Assembly: GCA_028288675.1 (NCBI GenBank)
Contig: JAQBNG010000057.1
Span: 1 to 51,954, forward strand
DNA from: Flavisolibacter sp.
GTDB lineage: Bacteria > Bacteroidota > Bacteroidia > Chitinophagales > Chitinophagaceae
Length of the DNA: 51,954 nucleotides
Direction: 5' to 3'
Position numbers and translations under genes: made by a program. This document shows, piece by piece, positions 35,370-45,126 of this stretch (within the stretch, counting starts at the first letter, position 1; each line of letters starts with the position of its first letter). The notes under the pieces were generated by a model. It was not told the origin of the DNA and made no database searches. It was given only the letters and a program-made list of their open reading frames with translations.

Positions 35370-37340
35370 ATGCTTGACGCAAAAATTCCTGCAGGATCAT
35401 TAGAAAAAAAGTGGAGCGATTACAAAAACCATGTAAAGCTGGTAAACCCTGCTAACAAAAGAAAGCTGGAGATCATCATTGTAGGAACAGGGTTAGCAGG
35501 TGCTTCCGCTGCTGCTGCATTGGGAGAGTTAGGTTATAAAGTAAAAGCTTTTTGTTTCCAGGATTCTCCCCGCCGTGCTCACTCCATAGCTGCACAGGGC
35601 GGCATTAATGCTGCAAAGAATTATCAAAATGATGGCGACTCTGTCTTTCGTTTATTTTATGATACTATTAAAGGTGGCGACTATCGTTCCCGTGAAGGAA
35701 ATGTTCATCGCCTGGCCGAAGTGAGTTCCGCTATTATTGATCAATGCGTGGCTCAAGGTGTTCCATTTGCAAGGGAATATGGCGGGTTATTAAGTAACCG
35801 TTCGTTTGGTGGAACACAGGTGCAGCGTACGTTTTATGCAGCCGGACAAACCGGCCAGCAATTACTGGTAGGCGCCTACCAGGCACTTGAGCGGCAGATA
35901 GCTTTGGGCAATGTAAAAATGTACACCCGTCACGAAATGCTTGAGCTGGTGCAGGTAGATGGAAAGGCTCGTGGCATTATTGCAAAAGATTTAGTTACCG
36001 GCGAACTTGAACGTCATTTTGGTCATGCAGTGTTATTATGCAGCGGCGGTTATGGTAATGTGTTTTACCTGTCAACCAATGCCATGGGTTCTAATACAAC
36101 TGCTATTTGGAAGGCACATAAGAAGGGGGCATTTTTTGGAAACCCCTGCTTTACACAAATTCATCCAACCTGTATCCCTGTTACAGGAGAGCATCAATCC
36201 AAGTTGACATTAATGTCCGAATCGTTGCGCAATGATGGACGTATCTGGGTACCAAAAAATTTAAACGAGGAAAGAAAGCCTTTTGATATTCCAGAAGATG
36301 AAAGAGATTATTATTTAGAAAGAAGATACCCTGCATTTGGAAACCTTGTTCCCCGCGACGTGGCGTCCCGTGCAGCGAAAGAAAGGTGCGATTTAGGCTA
36401 TGGAGTTGGTACATCAAAACAAGCTGTTTACTTAGATTATGCTGCCGCAATAAAACGCTATGGCGAAATAGAAGCCAGTAAAAGAAACCTTGGCAACGTT
36501 GATGCTGAAACCATTACAAAAATGGGTAAGGAGGTAGTGAAGGAGAAGTATGGCAACCTGTTCGATATGTACGAGAAGATCACGGGAGAAAACCCATATG
36601 TGGTACCCATGCGCATTTATCCTGCTGTGCATTATACGATGGGTGGTTTATGGGTCGACTATGAATTAATGACTACTATCCCCGGATTGTATGCTTTGGG
36701 TGAATGTAATTTTTCCGATCATGGTGCTAACCGTTTAGGCGCTTCTGCTTTAATGCAGGGATTGGCTGATGGTTATTTTGTTATTCCTTACACCGTTGGT
36801 AATTATTTGGCGGATGAGATACGTGTAGCAAATATTCCTACCTCTCATCCTGCTTTTGAAGAAGCTGAAAAAGCAGTAAGAGAACGCATTGAAAAATTCA
36901 TGAGCATCAACGGTAAGCAAACCGTTGAAAGCATGCATAAGCGTTTAGGAAAAATTATGTGGGATAAGTGCGGAATGGCCCGCAATGCGCAAGGCTTACG
37001 TGAAGCGATTGAAGAAATACGCCAATTGAAAAAAGAGTTTTGGAGCGATATAAAAGTAACAGGTGTTATTAATGATTTCAACCCTGAGTTGGATAAAGCA
37101 GGTCGCATAGCAGACTTTATTGAGCTGGGAGAATTAATGTGTATGGATGCCCTGCAGCGGGAAGAAAGCTGTGGTGGTCATTTTAGAGAAGAGTTTCAAA
37201 CTGGCGAAGGGGAAGCAGATAGAAGAGACGACCAGTTTATGTATGTAGCTGCGTGGGAGCATGTAAGCGGAGGCTGGCAATTACATAAAGAAGACTTGGT
37301 GTATGATGTGGTGAAGCCGAGCCAAAGGAGTTATAAATAA
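35370..37340 (+). CDS. sdhA: Succinate dehydrogenase/fumarate reductase flavoprotein subunit
   Basis: The 656-aa catalytic subunit that oxidises succinate with covalently bound FAD. The FAD motif [21 protein letters not shown] (34-54), the histidyl-FAD segment [23 protein letters not shown] (His near 71) and the active-site [13 protein letters not shown] and [25 protein letters not shown] are intact. It precedes sdhB by 78 bases. Confidence 0.97.
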   Translation: MLDAKIPAGSLEKKWSDYKNHVKLVNPANKRKLEIIIVGTGLAGASAAAALGELGYKVKAFCFQDSPRRAHSIAAQGGINAAKNYQNDGDSVFRLFYDTIKGGDYRSREGNVHRLAEVSSAIIDQCVAQGVPFAREYGGLLSNRSFGGTQVQRTFYAAGQTGQQLLVGAYQALERQIALGNVKMYTRHEMLELVQVDGKARGIIAKDLVTGELERHFGHAVLLCSGGYGNVFYLSTNAMGSNTTAIWKAHKKGAFFGNPCFTQIHPTCIPVTGEHQSKLTLMSESLRNDGRIWVPKNLNEERKPFDIPEDERDYYLERRYPAFGNLVPRDVASRAAKERCDLGYGVGTSKQAVYLDYAAAIKRYGEIEASKRNLGNVDAETITKMGKEVVKEKYGNLFDMYEKITGENPYVVPMRIYPAVHYTMGGLWVDYELMTTIPGLYALGECNFSDHGANRLGASALMQGLADGYFVIPYTVGNYLADEIRVANIPTSHPAFEEAEKAVRERIEKFMSINGKQTVESMHKRLGKIMWDKCGMARNAQGLREAIEEIRQLKKEFWSDIKVTGVINDFNPELDKAGRIADFIELGELMCMDALQREESCGGHFREEFQTGEGEADRRDDQFMYVAAWEHVSGGWQLHKEDLVYDVVKPSQRSYK

Positions 37341-37418
37341 TTAGTTAATTTGACAATTCCATAATTGGTCAATACAGGTTCAAAAAGAAAAAAACATTCT
37401 TAAGAAGACAATTGTTTT

Positions 37419-38183
37419 ATGGATCACTACGAAATGAAACTGACGCTTAAAGTTTGGCGCCAGGCAAATAACAAAAGCAAAGGAAGATTTGAAACTTTCC
37501 AGGTAGATGGCATCTCCTCTGAAATGTCTTTCCTCGAAATGATTGACATCCTTAACGAACGCCTGGTTGTAGAAGGACAAGATCCGATTGCCTTTGACCA
37601 TGACTGTCGTGAAGGTATTTGTGGTAGTTGCGCAATGCATATCAATGGCCGGCCGCATGGACCATGGCATGCGACTACTACCTGCCAGTTGCACATGAGA
37701 GCTTTTAAAGATGGCGACACCATTGTTGTAGAACCTTGGCGTGCCAATGGTTTCCCGATTATAAAAGATCTGGTTACGGATCGTTCTGCATTCGACAGGA
37801 TCATCCAGGCAGGAGGTTTTATTTCGGTAAATACCGGTAATGCTGTGGATGGTAATGCATTGCCTATCAACAAGGATAATGCCGATGCCTCGTTTGCTGC
37901 TGCTGCTTGTATTAGCTGCGGCGCTTGTGTGGCAGCTTGTAAAAATGCTTCTGCTTCGCTGTTTCTTTCAGCAAAAATTTCACACCTCGGTCTATTGCCG
38001 CAAGGCCAGCCAGAACGCCATAAGCGTGTAATTAGCATGGTAGCGCAAATGGATAAAGAAGGCTTTGGCTCCTGCACATTTACCGGTGCCTGCGAGGCCG
38101 TTTGTCCAAAAGAAATTGCTATTACCAACATATCCCGTATGCATAAGGATTACCTGGCAGCAGGATTATCAGCAGACAATTAA
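37419..38183 (+). CDS. sdhB: Succinate dehydrogenase/fumarate reductase iron-sulfur subunit
   Basis: A 254-aa protein carrying electrons from SdhA to the cytochrome. The [2Fe-2S] site is in [13 protein letters not shown] plus CQLHM, the [4Fe-4S] in [15 protein letters not shown] and the last cluster in [17 protein letters not shown]. The length and Cys pattern fit the Bacteroidota type. A strong hairpin 21 bases after the stop ends the operon. Confidence 0.97.
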   Translation: MDHYEMKLTLKVWRQANNKSKGRFETFQVDGISSEMSFLEMIDILNERLVVEGQDPIAFDHDCREGICGSCAMHINGRPHGPWHATTTCQLHMRAFKDGDTIVVEPWRANGFPIIKDLVTDRSAFDRIIQAGGFISVNTGNAVDGNALPINKDNADASFAAAACISCGACVAACKNASASLFLSAKISHLGLLPQGQPERHKRVISMVAQMDKEGFGSCTFTGACEAVCPKEIAITNISRMHKDYLAAGLSADN

Positions 38184-38204
38184 ATTAAATTGCTGTGTGA
38201 ATTT

Positions 38205-38240
38205 GTAGAGACGCAATGGTTTGCGTCTCTACTTGTTTAT
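38205..38240 (+). terminator. Terminator of the sdh operon, GTAGAGACGCAA hairpin
   Basis: A perfect 12-bp stem (GTAGAGACGCAA, 38205-38216, with 38221-38232) with a TGGT loop, followed by TTGTTTAT. The same palindrome is familiar as a dispersed element in other bacteria, which I recall but cannot verify here. Confidence 0.75.
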
Positions 38241-38367
38241 AGCAGATCCTTTTTATCAAACGGGTAAGGTATCTTTCTGTTCACCGTTCAAATCTCATCC
38301 TTTAACAATTATTCGCCCGTTTACCCGTTTTAAAGTGCATTTTTACACGCTTCCAAATCCTTTGTAG

Positions 38368-41300
38368 TTGACGCTTTTATGCCGCATATCAATCCTCGTT
38401 GTTTTTGCTTTGCTGGCGCTTACCGGTGAAGCCCAAAACCCTGTAACTACACCTCTTTCTAATCTAAGAATGAAAAAGGTTGCAATAACCGGCGATAGTA
38501 TTTTATTAGACACGCTTAGTATCATTCCAAAAACATTTACCATTAACGGCGTTGATTCATCTTCTTATCGTCTTGATTTTATAAACGCTGTTTTATATTG
38601 GAAGGCAAAGCCCATGGCAGATACGGTCGCAATAACTTACCGGGTGTTTCCAAATAAGTTGAATGCAGTAGTACAGCGAAACAGTTTCGATTCAATTTTA
38701 AAAAATCTCTACATCAGGCCATTTGAGTTTAATAATAGTGAGCAGGCAGGCTCAAAAGGTTTGTTTGATTTTGGCAACATTCAATACAACGGCAGCTTTG
38801 GGCGATCCCTTTCCTTTGGTAATAACCAGGATGCTGTTGTCAATTCAAATTTTCAGTTGCAGTTAAATGGTATGCTGAAAGACAGCATTGAAATTTCCGC
38901 TGCTTTAACCGATAACAACATCCCCATTCAACCTGATGGAACGACACAACAACTAAACGAGTTCGACCAGGTATTTCTTCAATTCAAAAAACGCAACTGG
39001 CAATTAAATCTGGGAGATATAGACATCCGGCAAGGCGGCATGTATTTCCTGAATTTTTATAAACGACTGCAGGGCATTTCTTTTCAAACCACCAACAAGC
39101 TTTCTTCTGCAGTTCAATCTACTACACTGGTTAGCGGCTCCATTGCAAAAGGAAAATTTACCCGTAATATTTTAGATGCCAGCAACACGCCTAACCTTGA
39201 AGGCAACCAGGGACCTTATCGTTTAAAGGGTGCCAACAACGAGTCCTTTTTTATTGTATTGGGAAATACAGAGCGGGTTTATATAGATGGTGAATTGCTA
39301 CAGCGGGGCGAAGACCAGGATTATATTATCAACTACAATACTGCTGAAGTAACGTTTATGCCGAGGAGGCTGATCACCAAAGACTCCCGGATTCAGATTG
39401 AATTTGAGTATGCCGATAGAAACTATCTAAATGCTAATCTGTATCTGAACCAGGAGGTGGCCATCAATAACAAATTAAAATTCCGGATCGGTGCTTTCAA
39501 CAACAGCGATTCAAAAAACTCCAGCATCAACCAAACATTAGATGCAAGGCAAAAACAGTTTTTATTCAACATCGGCGATAGCATCAACAAAGCATTATAC
39601 CCAACTGTTTTACAGGATACATTTTCAACAAACAGAATTTTATATCAGAGAAAATATGATACCGTTGGTGGTTTTGTAGTTGATTCATTCTACCAATATT
39701 CCGTCAATCCCGACTCGGCAAAATATGACCTGTCATTTTCCAACCTTGGACAAGGCGCCGGTAACTATGTGCCCGACTTTAGTGGCGCAAACGGAAAAGT
39801 ATATCGTTACGTAAAGCCTGTTAATGGAATTCAACAGGGCAGTTTTGAACCGGTAATGTTGTTGGTAACGCCAAAAAAACAACAGCTTATCAGCTTCGGG
39901 ACCGAGTTCCAGATCGATAGCAATAATTTACTGAAAACCGAAGTGGCTTTAAGCACTTATGATGTAAATACCTTTTCAACAAAAGATGGCGGAGATGATG
40001 TGGGCATGGCGGCAAGGCTTCAGTTTAGTAATACAATCGATATTAACAAGGCAAGAAAATTACAACTCGTTTCCAATATAGACTATGAACATGTACAGCA
40101 AAAGTTCAGGCCTATTGAACGTTTACGCTTTGTAGAATTTAGCCGCGAGTGGGGATTGCCACTTCTTGTAAAACCAGCGACAGAAAATATTTTACGGCTT
40201 TCTTCTGCACTAAAGGCTCGCAATAGTGCATTGACTTACCAGTTCATGTCCTATCAACGAAGCGATAATTATAAAGGTTACCAGAATATTCTGCAACATA
40301 CTTTTAATGCAAAAGGATGGACATTCAACAACCAGTTTTCTATTACAAACTTCAATAGCCAGGATAATAAGGGAAGCTTCATCCGGCCAGTGGTCGATCT
40401 TAGCCGGGTCTTTAAAAAACTATCATCCGTTCGGTTGGGATTTCGCTATGCGTTAGAGAAGAATGAAATAAGAAGCAAGTTCAGAGATAGCATTTCGCCG
40501 CTTAGTTTTTCATTCGATACTTATTCGGCTTATGTAAAATCGAATGAAACAAAAAAGAATAAATGGGGACTAACTTTCTTTACACGGAGCGATAAATACC
40601 CTACTTCAAAAGCGCTGGTGCGAGGCGACAGAAGCTACAACACCAATCTTTCCATGGAACTATTGGAAAGCCAAAAACACCAGTTGATCTTCAGTACTAC
40701 CTACCGTGTTTTAAAAGTGTATGACAACACTATCTCTGCCCAAAAAGATGACAGGACCGTTTTAGGAAGAACAGAATATAATGTCTCGGAATGGAAAGGG
40801 TTGCTGACCGGAAATATATTGTACGAATTAGGAACAGGCCAGGAGCAGCGTCGTGATTATGCCTACCTTGAAGTGCCGGCTGGCCAAGGCGAGTTTACCT
40901 GGATCGATGCCAACAATGACGGCATTCAGCAGATCAACGAATTTGAAATAGCACTCTTTCCCGACCAGGCAAAATTCATCAGGATCTTTACACCTACCAA
41001 CCAGTTTACAAAAGCGAATTATACCACGTTTAATTACAGGATTGATCTTAATCCAAGAGCCGTTATCAATCCTTCAAAGGCAGGTAGCTTCTTAAAATTT
41101 GTCGCCCGGTTTAGTTTACAATCATCGTTGCAAAAAAGTAAAAAGTCTATAGCCAAAGGCGACTTTGAATTTAATCCTTTTAAGTTTTCTATTCTTGATA
41201 CGGCCTTGTTAACTAATATCACAGCCTTATTAAATTCGGTGTCGTTCAATCGCTTTTCCGGCAAATGGGGTATTGATGTAAACAACATCCGCAACAGTGG

Positions 41301-41874
41301 TAAGGCCTTGCTTACCTATGGTTATGAAACAAGACAAACGATAGATTGGAATGCAAAGCTTCGCTGGAATATCACTCCTACGATAACCTTTGATCTTAAC
41401 GGGAAAAGAGGTACCAATGGGCTATTTACACCTGCGTTTGGTAACCGCAATTATGAGCTGTCTATCTACAATGCGGAGCCACGAATTTCTTTTATCCGCG
41501 GTACGGTCTTTCGCATACAAACCTCTTATAAATTAGAGAATAAAAAGAACAAGGAGATGTATGGTGGTGAGCAGTCATTGTCAAATTCGCTGAACGTAGA
41601 AACCAAGTACAATGTACTTCAGAATAGCAGTATCATAGGACGGTTTACCTACAATAACATTAATTACAAAGTGCCGGTAGCTACCGCAAAAAACGCTTCG
41701 GTGGAGTATATTATTTTAGATGCGCTTCGTCCCGGCGCCAACTATTTATGGTCGGTCGATTTTACTAAGCGACTGCTGAATAATGTAGAAATTAATTTTC
41801 AGTATGAAGGCAGAAAGCCTGCTGATACAAGGACAATACATGTAGGAAGAGCGGCGATAAGGGCATTGTTTTGA
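38368..41874 (+). CDS. Large SprA-like outer-membrane beta-barrel protein
   Basis: An 1168-aa exported protein. The start is TTG at 38368, since it alone keeps a signal peptide (TLLCRISILVVFALLALTGEAQ); the next ATG would lose it. The N-terminal third contains ALTDNNIPIQPDGTTQQLNEFDQVFLQF and later YIINYNTAEVTFMPRRLITKDSRIQIEFEY, which resemble segments of the type 9 secretion translocon SprA, but the protein is half its length. The C-terminal two thirds are amphipathic strands and the last residues IRALF end in phenylalanine as barrels do. It is probably an uncharacterised relative of SprA; a specific role is not known. Confidence 0.75.
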   Translation: MTLLCRISILVVFALLALTGEAQNPVTTPLSNLRMKKVAITGDSILLDTLSIIPKTFTINGVDSSSYRLDFINAVLYWKAKPMADTVAITYRVFPNKLNAVVQRNSFDSILKNLYIRPFEFNNSEQAGSKGLFDFGNIQYNGSFGRSLSFGNNQDAVVNSNFQLQLNGMLKDSIEISAALTDNNIPIQPDGTTQQLNEFDQVFLQFKKRNWQLNLGDIDIRQGGMYFLNFYKRLQGISFQTTNKLSSAVQSTTLVSGSIAKGKFTRNILDASNTPNLEGNQGPYRLKGANNESFFIVLGNTERVYIDGELLQRGEDQDYIINYNTAEVTFMPRRLITKDSRIQIEFEYADRNYLNANLYLNQEVAINNKLKFRIGAFNNSDSKNSSINQTLDARQKQFLFNIGDSINKALYPTVLQDTFSTNRILYQRKYDTVGGFVVDSFYQYSVNPDSAKYDLSFSNLGQGAGNYVPDFSGANGKVYRYVKPVNGIQQGSFEPVMLLVTPKKQQLISFGTEFQIDSNNLLKTEVALSTYDVNTFSTKDGGDDVGMAARLQFSNTIDINKARKLQLVSNIDYEHVQQKFRPIERLRFVEFSREWGLPLLVKPATENILRLSSALKARNSALTYQFMSYQRSDNYKGYQNILQHTFNAKGWTFNNQFSITNFNSQDNKGSFIRPVVDLSRVFKKLSSVRLGFRYALEKNEIRSKFRDSISPLSFSFDTYSAYVKSNETKKNKWGLTFFTRSDKYPTSKALVRGDRSYNTNLSMELLESQKHQLIFSTTYRVLKVYDNTISAQKDDRTVLGRTEYNVSEWKGLLTGNILYELGTGQEQRRDYAYLEVPAGQGEFTWIDANNDGIQQINEFEIALFPDQAKFIRIFTPTNQFTKANYTTFNYRIDLNPRAVINPSKAGSFLKFVARFSLQSSLQKSKKSIAKGDFEFNPFKFSILDTALLTNITALLNSVSFNRFSGKWGIDVNNIRNSGKALLTYGYETRQTIDWNAKLRWNITPTITFDLNGKRGTNGLFTPAFGNRNYELSIYNAEPRISFIRGTVFRIQTSYKLENKKNKEMYGGEQSLSNSLNVETKYNVLQNSSIIGRFTYNNINYKVPVATAKNASVEYIILDALRPGANYLWSVDFTKRLLNNVEINFQYEGRKPADTRTIHVGRAAIRALF

Positions 41875-41876
41875 GA

Positions 41877-41918
41877 CCTCACCCCAGCCCTCTCCAACTT
41901 GTTGGAGAGGGAGTCCTT
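41877..41918. repeat. C/G-rich palindromic repeat, intergenic copy
   Basis: CCTCACCCCAGCCCTCTCC, then a short AACTTG loop and GGAGAGGGAGTCCTT. The core CCCTCTCC/GGAGAGGG pairs. It belongs to the family of the repeat that interrupts xylB at 989-1025 and starts two bases after the SprA-like stop codon. Confidence 0.75.
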
Positions 41919-42011
41919 AAGACAGCCCAAGCTTTGCGACGATACTTATGTTTCTAAATAAACTTGTCTGACCATTTTTTCTTTTTAAATGTAACCGGAA
42001 GTAGTATATTA

Positions 42012-42050
42012 TGGCATCGTCTGTTGCATCGCACTCTTGTACGTTCTTAT
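42012..42050 (+). repeat. Dispersed TCGCACTCTTGTAC repeat, copy 4
   Basis: GTTGCATCGCACTCTTGTACGTTC on + with a matching TATGGCATCGTC prefix; the distal part of the repeat is not recognisable. Confidence 0.6.
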
Positions 42051-42192
42051 CGCTTTTCAACAGGTGTCTTAATGAATAAACAGTGATTTTTCATGGGTTA
42101 GTTTAGCCGGTAGTTGATAACCACCTGCCGCTTGCAATCTATACTTCTTTACACCTTACATACAGCTTTACTTTTCCGGTAAATTAACTTGT

Positions 42193-42735
42193 ATGAAAAG
42201 AAATACTCCTACTTTACTTCTTTCAATTATCTGTTGTTTGTTCATGGCTTCCTGTAATACTGCCACACCGGAAAAGTGCTTTGACATTGCCGTTTTAAAT
42301 TCAGATTTTTTAGTTGGCTTTGCCAGTGATGGACAGTTAAGTAAGCTGGAATCACCATCTATAAAAATGGGTAAGACAAAAGATGAATTTGCACCTATGC
42401 TGCGCAAAGAAGTTATCAATACTAAAATGGCTTTCATTGAAGAAACATTCGAAAAAATAAAAGACTTGCAAGAAACAACAGATACAAAAGATATACGGCT
42501 AGCGTCGATTGCATTGTATGAATATGTGCTACCGGTTTATAAAACAGAGTATGTAGCCCTTGCAAAAATGTATGATGAAGGCGCTTCAAAAGAGCAAACA
42601 AGGGCGGGGGGGGCAGCTATCTCTAATAACCATTACTCTAAGTTTGAGGAATTGTATGGTAAGCTAATTAGTAGTGGGAAATTGTATGCGGAAAAGAATA
42701 ATATTAAACTGAATAGGAATGTTGGAAGGATGTAG
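42193..42735 (+). CDS. Putative lipoprotein of unknown function
   Basis: A 180-aa protein with a lipoprotein signal (FMASC, Cys21) and a helical body (residues 60-170). KTKDEFAPMLRKEVINTKMAFIEETFEKIKDLQETTDTKDIRLASIALYEYVLPVYKTEYVALAKMYDEGAS resembles the DUF of helical-bundle lipoproteins in Bacteroidota. No conserved catalytic motif. It ends with a G-run (GGGGGG at 42605), where sequencing errors are possible, but the frame stays open. Confidence 0.65.
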   Translation: MKRNTPTLLLSIICCLFMASCNTATPEKCFDIAVLNSDFLVGFASDGQLSKLESPSIKMGKTKDEFAPMLRKEVINTKMAFIEETFEKIKDLQETTDTKDIRLASIALYEYVLPVYKTEYVALAKMYDEGASKEQTRAGGAAISNNHYSKFEELYGKLISSGKLYAEKNNIKLNRNVGRM

Positions 42736-42820
42736 GAGGTAATGAGAAAGGGCTTGCTGAAATACCGTTCATATCATCCCGTCTATTTGGTAAGTCAGAT
42801 GATATACAATTGAAAAACAA

Positions 42821-42849
42821 ATGCCGACTGATGATTAGTCAGCCGGCAT
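42821..42849 (-). terminator. Terminator of the 250-aa membrane protein gene
   Basis: ATGCCG...ACTGA (42821-42831) pairs with TCAGCCGGCAT (42839-42849) with one mismatch. The minus strand continues with TTTGTTTTTC. Confidence 0.7.
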
Positions 42850-42874
42850 TTTAGCAATGTAATATTGTAAGTAG

Positions 42875-43627
42875 TTATTTTTTCTTATTTGAAGAATTTT
42901 GTGAATTCTCCTTAATTAACTTTGGTAAAGATGAAATAACTTGACCATTATTCACACCTGGTAACTGTGTAGTAGCAGTTGTAGTTGAACTACTAGACTG
43001 CTTACCATTGTTTGATTTATTTAAACTGTTTTCCATTGTTTCACTTTTATGCAATTTACTGCTAATTTCTGAATTTACTATTTGCACCTTTTGAACTTTA
43101 TCGTCTCTTTTAGAAGCATGAAAACCTAAGCAAATTAGGTAAGGGATAGCCGAGAGAAGAGCATACATAAGTGCATTGTAATAAAAAGAGCTCTTTCGCC
43201 GAAAAACCTGATCGTTAGTGTGCAAGGCGGTTTCAAGTTCGTTTATGTAGGATGCCTTAAGTAGTATTTTAATTTCGTCTGGATTCTTAATAGTTTGCTC
43301 GTAGGTAATTCTGTATTCTTCGTAATATCTTTTTGGCATTTGTAAATACGCGATCTCTACAGGAATTACTAACCTTATTGTAAAATAGACGGATATTAAA
43401 AACAAAACCGCAAAGACTGCAAAGCAAATAAATAAAAGCCAGTGTCTTATCTCAGCCAAAAACACATCTCGAAAAATGGGTACAAGAAATATGGTTATGG
43501 CAGAATAAATTAAGATGATATTTGTCAATCGTTCTAAAACTTTTTGATAAGCTGAAGTATACTGCGCAAGTCTTTTTTCATTCAACTCAATGATGTAATC
43601 TAAGTCGTAAAAGGATTTTGTAGACAT
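42875..43627 (-). CDS. Membrane protein of unknown function with Ser/Thr/Asn-rich tail
   Basis: A 250-aa protein: an N-terminal helix (about 8-32), two close membrane helices (about 34-54 and 62-86), a cytoplasmic helical region with YYEEYRITYEQTIKNPDEIKILLKASYINELETALHTNDQVFRRKSSFYYNAL, a third membrane helix (about 153-172) and a low-complexity Ser/Thr/Asn/Gln tail (about 190-250). The helix-TM-TM-helix plan recalls small signalling or SLATT-type effector membrane proteins, but no partner gene is nearby and the family is not recognised. Confidence 0.65.
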   Translation of the reverse strand: MSTKSFYDLDYIIELNEKRLAQYTSAYQKVLERLTNIILIYSAITIFLVPIFRDVFLAEIRHWLLFICFAVFAVLFLISVYFTIRLVIPVEIAYLQMPKRYYEEYRITYEQTIKNPDEIKILLKASYINELETALHTNDQVFRRKSSFYYNALMYALLSAIPYLICLGFHASKRDDKVQKVQIVNSEISSKLHKSETMENSLNKSNNGKQSSSSTTTATTQLPGVNNGQVISSLPKLIKENSQNSSNKKK

Positions 43628-43797
43628 ACATATATGTAATTATGCACAACAGCTGTATTGGCTTCACTAATATACGCAAACGTTTGTATTCGATTATAAG
43701 CCTCTATGCACCGCACCTGGCAACCTTTTGATAGCGCCAAACTACTGCACTTTAGTCTTTGTACAACAGGGCGAATGATTGGACCTATGCCAAGTAT

Positions 43798-43823
43798 AAA
43801 AATGTCCCGCAAAGCTGCGGGAC
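43798..43823 (-). terminator. Terminator of the metY-metX-hom operon
   Basis: GTCCCGCA (43804-43811) pairs with TGCGGGAC (43816-43823). On the minus strand it is followed by ATTTTTATAC. It lies 31 bases after the hom stop codon. Confidence 0.85.
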
Positions 43824-43854
43824 GATCTACTCTATAAACAATATCAAAACAAAA

Positions 43855-45117
43855 TTACAACCCAACACCCGCCAACTGCAAGCTCACTTTCTTAATACTC
43901 TTATGCACCAACGCTTCTTTCTCCACAATACCCTCGGGCTGTACAATTACAGATACAGACTCATTGTGAAACCAGTCAGCGGCTCGTAGTTTTTCAGCAC
44001 TTATGAGGCCCTTTAAGTATTGCCTCCCCGGTGTGCTGTGGTACTCTGTTACTTCTTCAAAATCCCATTTGTTCACTGTAGCCCATTCAGGAAAGCTAAC
44101 AAATACATGCAGGTAAAAAGCATAGGTTAAAGCCGCTGTTTCATTGCGTTTAAGCTTTTTATATTCGTAACGATACTCATAACTGAAAGCAGAAATATCA
44201 GAGATCACAGCAGATGAAGTAGGGTAGCGGCCTGCCCCTTTGCCATAAAAAAATTGCTTGTCGGCCAGCTTGGTTTCTACAATCACGCCATTGTATTCAT
44301 TTGATACGGTAAACAGTTGGCTGTCGCTTGTTACAAACTGCGGCAACACAAATGCCGCTACTTTTCCCGATGATAACTTAGAGGCCTGCGCTACTAATTT
44401 TATCTTCAATCCTTTCTCTTTTGCATAGGCAGCATCACCTTCGTGCAGGCGGGTAATGCCTTGTCGCAACACAGCAGATGGTGGTGTTTTAATTCCATGC
44501 GCATGGGCTAATAAAATAGTGAGTTTGTTAGTAGCGTCCCATCCTTCCACATCCAGCGCAGGATTGCTTTCAGCAAAACCTTTTTGTTTAGCTTCCTGCA
44601 AGGCAGCGCTATAATTCAAACCTGCATCCATTTTTGTAAGAATGTAGTTAGTGCTTCCGTTTACAATACCATAAATATTCTGTAGCAGGTCGTTATCAAA
44701 ATACTCTTCCAGGTTGCGAATGATAGGGATGCTACCACACACAGCCGCTTCGTATAAAAACGATACATTATGCTGGTGTTGCAACTCTATCAACTCAGGT
44801 AAATGTTCGGCTATCATTTTCTTATTGGCACTAACAACAGACTTGCCCGCTCTGAACGCAGTGGTTACAATTTTATAAGCTTCTACGGCATCATCAATCA
44901 GTTCTACAATCAAATTAATTTCCGGATCGTGAATCAGTTCATCATAGTTTGTAGTAAATAGTTCAGCCGGCGCATCACGCTTTTTATCGGGATGTTTAAT
45001 GCAAACCTTTTTTATAGATGCCTGCAAAGAAGGTGTTCCTTTCAGCACCTGGTATATGCCTTCGCCAACTACGCCAAAGCCAAAGAGTCCTATGTTCAAT
45101 TCCGTATTATGTTGCAT
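43855..45117 (-). CDS. hom: Homoserine dehydrogenase
   Basis: A 420-aa NAD(P)-dependent enzyme reducing aspartate semialdehyde to homoserine, the common precursor of methionine and threonine. FGFGVVGEGIYQVL is the nucleotide motif (11-24), NKKMIAE carries the catalytic Lys, and IYGIVNGSTNYILTKM and ALDVEGWDATNKL the substrate site. It is the mono-functional form without aspartokinase; no clear ACT domain is visible at the C-terminus. It starts 9 bases after metX, as the last gene of the SAM-regulated operon. Confidence 0.95.
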   Translation of the reverse strand: MQHNTELNIGLFGFGVVGEGIYQVLKGTPSLQASIKKVCIKHPDKKRDAPAELFTTNYDELIHDPEINLIVELIDDAVEAYKIVTTAFRAGKSVVSANKKMIAEHLPELIELQHQHNVSFLYEAAVCGSIPIIRNLEEYFDNDLLQNIYGIVNGSTNYILTKMDAGLNYSAALQEAKQKGFAESNPALDVEGWDATNKLTILLAHAHGIKTPPSAVLRQGITRLHEGDAAYAKEKGLKIKLVAQASKLSSGKVAAFVLPQFVTSDSQLFTVSNEYNGVIVETKLADKQFFYGKGAGRYPTSSAVISDISAFSYEYRYEYKKLKRNETAALTYAFYLHVFVSFPEWATVNKWDFEEVTEYHSTPGRQYLKGLISAEKLRAADWFHNESVSVIVQPEGIVEKEALVHKSIKKVSLQLAGVGL

Positions 45118-45126
45118 GTTCTTTTT

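Larger units (their letters stand above)
41875..42192. other. Intergenic region with two repeats
   Basis: 318 bases between the SprA-like gene and a lipoprotein gene. It holds the C/G-rich palindrome (41877-41918) and a dispersed repeat core (42024-42047). No gene or RNA is seen; the last 70 bases probably contain the lipoprotein promoter. Confidence 0.7.

Noticed and set aside
37427-38131. Long 234-aa frame on the minus strand opposite sdhB
   Set aside because: It is the antisense shadow of a clearly coding iron-sulfur subunit and has no recognisable protein features.
42600-42612. Homopolymer G-run in the lipoprotein gene that could be a frameshift or phase-variable tract
   Set aside because: The frame continues with similar composition on both sides (ARAGGAAISNNHY), so there is no sign of a shift, and one genome cannot show length variation.
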